Positions 13,788 through 17,025 of a stretch of 17,025 nt of DNA are shown in pieces (the stretch's first letter is position 1; each line of letters opens with the position of its first letter). The position numbers were made by a program, and so were the translations under genes. Origin of the DNA: Candidatus Aerophobus profundus SCGC AAA252-L23 (lineage in GTDB: Bacteria; Aerophobota; Aerophobia; Aerophobales; Aerophobaceae); the NCBI GenBank assembly GCA_000402295.1, contig AQRW01000157.1, forward strand, positions 1-17,025, given 5' to 3'. The notes under the pieces were generated by a model that worked only from the letters and a program-made list of their open reading frames with translations, was not told where the DNA came from and did not search any database.

Positions 13788-15017
13788 TTATTTCTTAACT
13801 TCCAGTATCTTGCTGAGGAAGTTTTCCTTCATCTTTTTGACTACTGCTTTGTCTCCCTGAAGAACCATTTCGATATCTTTCTCTTCAATCTTATCAGCTA
13901 CCCTTCCCATGGCTACCAGGACTTCCAGCACACTGTTAGCCCGGACTCTCTGATTATCTATCTGAAGCAAGACCGGACTATTACATTGAATAACCGGCTC
14001 TACCAGAGCCGAAGCCGGTCTTAAATGCAGGGTTGATCCTTTGGGTATGAGGATGTGTTCTCTGGCCAGGGTCATATCAGCGTAGTCTTTAAGTAATTCT
14101 CTGGCTGTATTGATACCTCCTAAGGCATATTCCTTAGCGTAAGAGAGAACCAGACTAACTTTTTGGTATGTTTCTTTCAGTCTCAAGAATCCAGCCACTC
14201 TTTCCTTAGTTTGGCCAATTTTCTCTGCGCTCTGATATATCTCGTAAAGGTGAGAAAGGTAAAGCGCAATCTCTAATAGATGAAGGCATATGGAGATGTA
14301 GCCTCTTAGCCGGGGCAACCTGCCGTCATTTCTCTCTTTCTCGCTGCCATTTATGTAGCTGTCATATTTGGACTGAATTCGATGAAAAGAACTCATTAGT
14401 TCTTCTACTCGATCTTCGGTAAGATTAGTCTTCTGGAGGAGTTCAGCCAGTCTCTCGGCAGCATCAGCATATTTAAAGGTAACCTCGGTCACTTTTTCTT
14501 CTTCTTTCAACGAGTAAATCTCATCAATGTTCTGGACCAGGTACTCTTCAGTCATGGTTTCAGCAAATTCCTTCTTACCCACCTGACGACGAGTTTTCTT
14601 TATTCCCAAAGAAGAAGACTCAACCTGGGTTGCTTGATAGAGTTTTATCAAACAGACATTACAAAACTCTATCATCTCTTTCAAATCCAAAAAAAATCTC
14701 TTGTTTTCTTCGAGTCCGTAGCTTCTATAACGATTAAAAATATGCTTGAGGGTATAGACAGTCTTGGAAAACCATCTCATAGAAATGACCAGTTCAGCAA
14801 AATACACAAAGGTAGTGTTACCCCTGGCTCGGTGGTCATCCAAGAATGTCTCCAGGCTGTGCACCTCATCTTCCAGGTTGGAATAATATTTCTGGCTCAG
14901 CTCTCTTTTTCTTGCCAGGAGTCGGCCCAGAGCAGAGAATCTCTGGCTTCTTTCCGTTAACTTTAGAGCAAATTCATCCTCTCGTATTATCCTACTCAGG
15001 GATTTCGCCTCATCCAT
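13788..15017 (-). CDS. Helical protein with C-terminal HPr-like domain
   Basis: This 409-residue protein has an N-terminal region of about 315 residues that looks all-helical, Glu/Lys-rich and partly coiled coil, and that I do not recognise, followed by an HPr domain of about 85 residues. The HPr part reads ILIPKGSTLHLRPASALV, with His331 at the PTS phospho-His position (family GLHARPA) and Arg333 after it, then VRANSVLEVLVAMG with Ser362. The His-to-Ser distance is 31, exactly as His15 to Ser46 in standalone HPr. So both PEP-linked His phosphorylation and HPr-kinase control look possible. No EI, EII or HprK gene is in the window. I place the start at the ATG at 15017 (GGGAG eight bases upstream) rather than a TTG at 15032. 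It converges on the barrel gene. The 3' part (13801-13871) is repeated inverted at the window end. Confidence 0.82.
   Translation of the reverse strand: MDEAKSLSRIIREDEFALKLTERSQRFSALGRLLARKRELSQKYYSNLEDEVHSLETFLDDHRARGNTTFVYFAELVISMRWFSKTVYTLKHIFNRYRSYGLEENKRFFLDLKEMIEFCNVCLIKLYQATQVESSSLGIKKTRRQVGKKEFAETMTEEYLVQNIDEIYSLKEEEKVTEVTFKYADAAERLAELLQKTNLTEDRVEELMSSFHRIQSKYDSYINGSEKERNDGRLPRLRGYISICLHLLEIALYLSHLYEIYQSAEKIGQTKERVAGFLRLKETYQKVSLVLSYAKEYALGGINTARELLKDYADMTLAREHILIPKGSTLHLRPASALVEPVIQCNSPVLLQIDNQRVRANSVLEVLVAMGRVADKIEEKDIEMVLQGDKAVVKKMKENFLSKILEVKK
13801..13871 (-). repeat. 71-bp sequence repeated inverted at the window end
   Basis: The reverse complement of these 71 bases equals 16955-17025 with no mismatch. 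It encodes the last helix of the HPr-like domain. Confidence 0.95.
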
Positions 15018-15090
15018 TTTTCTAACTCCCAAGGTCTTTTTAATTTTACCTGAATTTTCTTGACGTATAGGAATTTATAAATTATCCCAG

Positions 15091-15227
15091 GGTGACCGAA
15101 GTCACCTCTACCCATAGAGAAAATCCTTATTCTGTATTCTATCTCATGAGATTGCCACGCCTGCTTTCTCAGCAGGCGTGCAATGACGGAGGTGGGTAGG
15201 GGAGGCTTTAGCCTCCCATTTTCTTGA
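15091..15227. repeat. Cluster of palindromes and stem-loop repeat, copy 3
   Basis: The gap upstream of the HPr gene holds several structures in a row. GGTGAC-CGAA-GTCACC is at 15091-15106. The 12-base palindrome ATCTCATGAGAT is at 15141-15152. A long hairpin at 15151-15184 pairs ATTGC(C)ACGCCTGC with GCAGGCGTGCAAT, with one bulged C. Last is the 35-base element at 15193-15227, identical to 12765-12799, with its stem at 15200-15217. The ATTGC...GCAAT hairpin is the same kind of element as at 12731-12758 in the other orientation. No protein gene is seen between 15018 and 15295, and I could not place a convincing promoter for the HPr gene. Confidence 0.82.
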
Positions 15228-15244
15228 AATTGGAGTCCAAATGG

Positions 15245-15272
15245 TTGACACTACCCAAGTTTACATTAGAAT
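15245..15272 (+). promoter_or_regulatory. Promoter for the tRNA-Arg gene
   Basis: TTGACA at 15245-15250, a 16-base spacer and TAGAAT at 15267-15272. The predicted start, near 15279, is about 17 bases before the first tRNA base. Confidence 0.82.
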
Positions 15273-15295
15273 AACTTCCGGTTATTGTCAAGGTT

Positions 15296-15339
15296 GCGCC
15301 TGTAGCTCAGGCGGATAGAGCAGCGGTTTCCTAAACCGT
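15296..15339 (+). tRNA. tRNA-Arg(CCU), 5' part only
   Basis: The acceptor 5' strand GCGCCTG (15296-15302), TA, D arm GCTC-AGGCGGATA-GAGC (15305-15321) and anticodon arm GCGGT-TTCCTAA-ACCGT (15323-15339) are all well formed, with anticodon CCT at 15330-15332, reading the Arg codon AGG. After 15339 no variable loop, no T arm (GGTTCRANNCC) and no acceptor 3' strand (CAGGCGC) can be found. The gene is cut at or just after the anticodon stem. It has a good promoter, so it was a functional gene or a functional copy is joined elsewhere. The break could be a real insertion or deletion, or an assembly join. Confidence 0.65.
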
Positions 15340-15529
15340 TTCCGGCCACACCGTAGGAACCTGAATCCAAGCCAATCTTCTTTCCAGAAGCCAACCCCCG
15401 CCATTCTGTTGTTTCCATTGTCTCCGTTATCTATCGGGATTTGGTGCCAATTATGGGCACAATTTGGTCACATCTTTTGCCAATCCTATGATCTCATTCC
15501 AAACAATGTCAAGTGTGGGGTGCGTGTGG
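15340..15529. other. Non-coding stretch with a degenerate 9-bp array
   Basis: No credible gene is seen here. GTTGTTTCC, ATTGTCTCC, GTTATCTAT at 15408-15434 look like three degenerate units of the 9-bp minisatellite of arrays A and B. If so, this part belongs to the same genome as the rest. A small hairpin, GTGCC-AATTATG-GGCAC, is at about 15443-15459. Confidence 0.45.
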
Positions 15530-15574
15530 TTGACAAAGTGTCAGAGCAACCTATATTATAGTTGTCATTTGACA
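15530..15574 (+). promoter_or_regulatory. Promoter with paired TGACA operator-like palindromes
   Basis: TTGACA at 15530-15535, a 16-base spacer and TATATT at 15552-15557. The -35 box lies within the palindrome TGACA-AAG-TGTCA (15531-15543), and a second palindrome of the same half-sites, TGTCA-TT-TGACA (15563-15574), lies just after the -10. The centres are about 31-32 bases apart, or three helix turns. This arrangement suggests a repressor-controlled promoter. No clear + strand gene follows within the window, so its target is missing or lost. Confidence 0.5.
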
Positions 15575-15620
15575 TCAAGTAAAGACAGTTTTCCCCTAAT
15601 CTGGCAAAGAGAAGCTGAGG

Positions 15621-15896
15621 CTAAGAAAATGCGGACAGCTTCTTTTCCCCCTTGCTTTTCCTAGGAGACTGGCGAAAAACCCCCTCTGATCTCCAATTTT
15701 CAGGGAGAGCTTGTGATAAACAACCAGCTTGAAGGAATGCTTCCTGTAATCTTCCTTGATTTATGAGTACAAAAACCAACCGAATTAACGCATTGAGGTC
15801 TATTTTCTTTGCCGTGAGCAAATTAAGGACGATATTTGATTGGAGTTGCAAAGAGTTAATAAAAAACTCATCATTTTTATTTTTTTTACGACCCAT
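15621..15896 (-). CDS. Small protein of unknown function
   Basis: I do not recognise this 91-residue protein. It starts with a basic stretch (MGRKKNKNDEFF), has a helical middle (LQSNIVLNLLTAKKIDLNALIRLVFVLINQGRLQEAF) and a basic tail (SPRKSKGEKK). The ATG at 15896 has AGGAG nine bases upstream, which supports translation. It is AT-rich like the HEPN gene and lies downstream of it on the same strand, 109 bases away, separated by a hairpin. The two could be neighbours in one accessory unit. Whether it is a partner of the HEPN protein cannot be told. Confidence 0.5.
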   Translation of the reverse strand: MGRKKNKNDEFFINSLQLQSNIVLNLLTAKKIDLNALIRLVFVLINQGRLQEAFLQAGCLSQALPENWRSEGVFRQSPRKSKGEKKLSAFS

Positions 15897-15953
15897 TCAG
15901 AAAATCTCCTACGAAAGTATGTAAGAAAATCTGTTGTAGCCTAATGATTGTAG

Positions 15954-15982
15954 TCAGCGGTGCGGTTTTTTGCATCCGCTGA
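15954..15982. other. Hairpin between two - strand genes
   Basis: TCAGCGG and CCGCTGA form a 7-bp stem, extended by TGC/GCA past one bulged T. It lies 24 bases beyond the stop of the HEPN gene. The T-run is in the loop, not after the stem, so it is not a standard terminator. Confidence 0.55.
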
Positions 15983-16005
15983 AGTGATTTGTTGAGCGAT
16001 ATATT

Positions 16006-16954
16006 CTATTCTCTTCCACTGCGACCTTCACACATAATGCATCCTAAATAGTAACTTTCTGAAAGATCGCCTGTACACATAGAACCGCACCATTTGCATT
16101 CCTCCATTGATGAATGCGGTTCTAAACAAGACAAACAAACCAACTTCTCTCCTAACAAAATAACTGTCTTTTCGGGTCTTTCACACCAGTGACAATATCC
16201 TAGGGTTGGTTCAGTGAAATATTGTTTTGTGCTGGTATCAGGGCCATATTCACTAAGTAAATATTCCAAATCGATATTGCGCCCACATTTTTTACATGAA
16301 CCTTCAGCATAATCGTCAATATATATAGGCTCTTCACAATCTGGGCATGGAACTTTAAGCATTCTTTGGTAGGATCCACAAACCAAACAAGTATGATCGA
16401 CAAGGGGGGCAAAAAGTATTTCTTCTTCTGCTGAATCAAAACCGCACCTCGGACAATTTAAAAAGGAAATTCCATCCTTTTTCTTCCTCGCAATTTCAGG
16501 CTGTAATGCTTCAAATTTAGCCCGTAAAAACTCTCGATGAGAATGCATTAATTCGTTTAAATCATTGATTTTATCTTTGTAACCTGAAAAATGGTCATCC
16601 CATTTAAGGCATAGCAATTTGTGTAAATAAAACCAGCCCTTACATTGTTCAGAAATAATATCGTAAATAGTGTGATCATCGGGTTTCGCAACGTATTTAG
16701 GATCAAAAAAGTGTACTAATTTATTACGATGATTGCGCAACTCATTGAAGCATTTGATCTCTTCTTTTGAAAATGTTTGTTTAGCAACATTTTTTAACCT
16801 TAGAATTGCGTCATTGATTCCTACAGATTGAAAGTTACCCTTTAAAAAACTGGAGACCTCAGCATTTTCAGGTTTTTTTACGATAAGAGACCAGTGCTCT
16901 TTTAAAAGGCGTGCTTTAAAAAAAAGCTCAATAGATGAATAAAAATCTATAACT
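16006..16954 (-). CDS. HEPN-domain protein with four zinc ribbons, 5'-truncated
   Basis: The frame is open from 16954 down to the stop at 16006, about 316 codons, and upstream of a TTG at 16740 it still reads as real protein. The N-terminal part includes SIELFFKARLLKEHWSLIV, a helix typical of HEPN-like proteins, and ELRNHRNKLVHFF with the HEPN motif RNxxxH (an Rx4H pattern seen in HEPN RNases). The C-terminal half has eight CxxC knuckles in four pairs: CPRC/CLVC, CPDC/CKKC, CHWC/CLSC and CKWC/CIMC, i.e. four zinc ribbons. No ATG, GTG or TTG occurs in the 71 codons upstream of 16740, and the next base is the start of the 71-bp inverted repeat. So the gene has lost its true 5' end at that junction. 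HEPN proteins are often RNases in toxin or defence systems; the role here is inferred only. Confidence 0.65.
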
Positions 16955-17025
16955 GAAATGGTTCTTCAGGGAGACAAAGCAGTAGTCAAAAAGATGAAGG
17001 AAAACTTCCTCAGCAAGATACTGGA
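16955..17025 (+). repeat. 71-bp inverted copy of the HPr-domain coding end
   Basis: This equals the reverse complement of 13801-13871 with 71 of 71 matches and stops at the window edge. The matching base just outside differs (T at 16954, where continued identity would require C). It cuts off the HEPN gene. An exact match running to the edge is typical of a read-graph overlap at a contig end, though a true inverted duplication is not excluded. Confidence 0.95.

Noticed and set aside
15340..15375. A small intron in the tRNA, with a second ACCGT at 15350 resuming the anticodon stem
   Set aside because: What follows has no T loop consensus and no acceptor strand complementary to GCGCCTG.
15464..15664. 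66-codon + strand frame across the operator-like promoter
   Set aside because: TTG start with no SD, composition unlike a protein, and it contains the promoter and palindromes.
15940..16000. attC-like integron site: RYYYAAC and GTTRRRY boxes around the hairpin at 15954-15982
   Set aside because: On the gene strand the first box (GCTCAAC) fits but the second reads ATTAGGC, losing the G at the crossover point. The two boxes pair poorly and no integrase is seen.

Overview
The window reads as bacterial chromosome from a diderm lineage. It has a signal-peptide outer-membrane barrel gene, plain sigma70-type promoters and Shine-Dalgarno sites, and a translation cluster in the order proS-nusA-infB-ylxP-truB-ribF. 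That order matches the Firmicutes-type cluster with polC, rimP, ylxR, ylxQ and rbfA missing. I cannot name a phylum with confidence; an uncultured candidate phylum known from metagenomes is the most natural guess. The right-hand end carries signs of a rearrangement or an assembly join.

Region 1 (2-4010) is one + strand operon: the 3' part of etfA, an HD-domain phosphohydrolase of YpgQ/YedJ type, a strongly diverged RtcB-family ligase-like protein that I identify by motif order, and an endonuclease Q (EndoQ) type PHP nuclease ending in a sliding-clamp motif. The last three genes are tightly packed. They look like a nucleic-acid damage or repair module, and this is the most interesting part of the window.

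Region 2 (4011-12682) starts with a 9-bp minisatellite and a promoter, then carries proS, nusA and infB, then ylxP, truB, ribF, birA and coaX. These cover prolyl-tRNA charging, transcription elongation, translation initiation, tRNA pseudouridylation, and FMN/FAD, biotin and CoA cofactor metabolism. Most junctions overlap or abut.

Region 3 (12669-15295) is rich in dispersed repeats: 9-bp arrays, a 35-bp stem-loop element and REP-like palindromes. It has a perfect-consensus promoter driving an outer-membrane barrel gene and a shared bidirectional terminator. Facing that gene is a helical protein with a C-terminal HPr domain that keeps the phosphorylatable His and regulatory Ser.

Region 4 (15296-17025) begins with a tRNA-Arg(CCU) gene that stops after its anticodon arm. 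AT-rich accessory sequence follows: an operator-like promoter, a 91-aa unknown gene, and a 5'-truncated HEPN-domain/zinc-ribbon gene. The window ends in a 71-bp exact inverted copy of the HPr-domain coding sequence, exactly where the HEPN gene is cut off. This is either a real inversion or an assembly fold-back.
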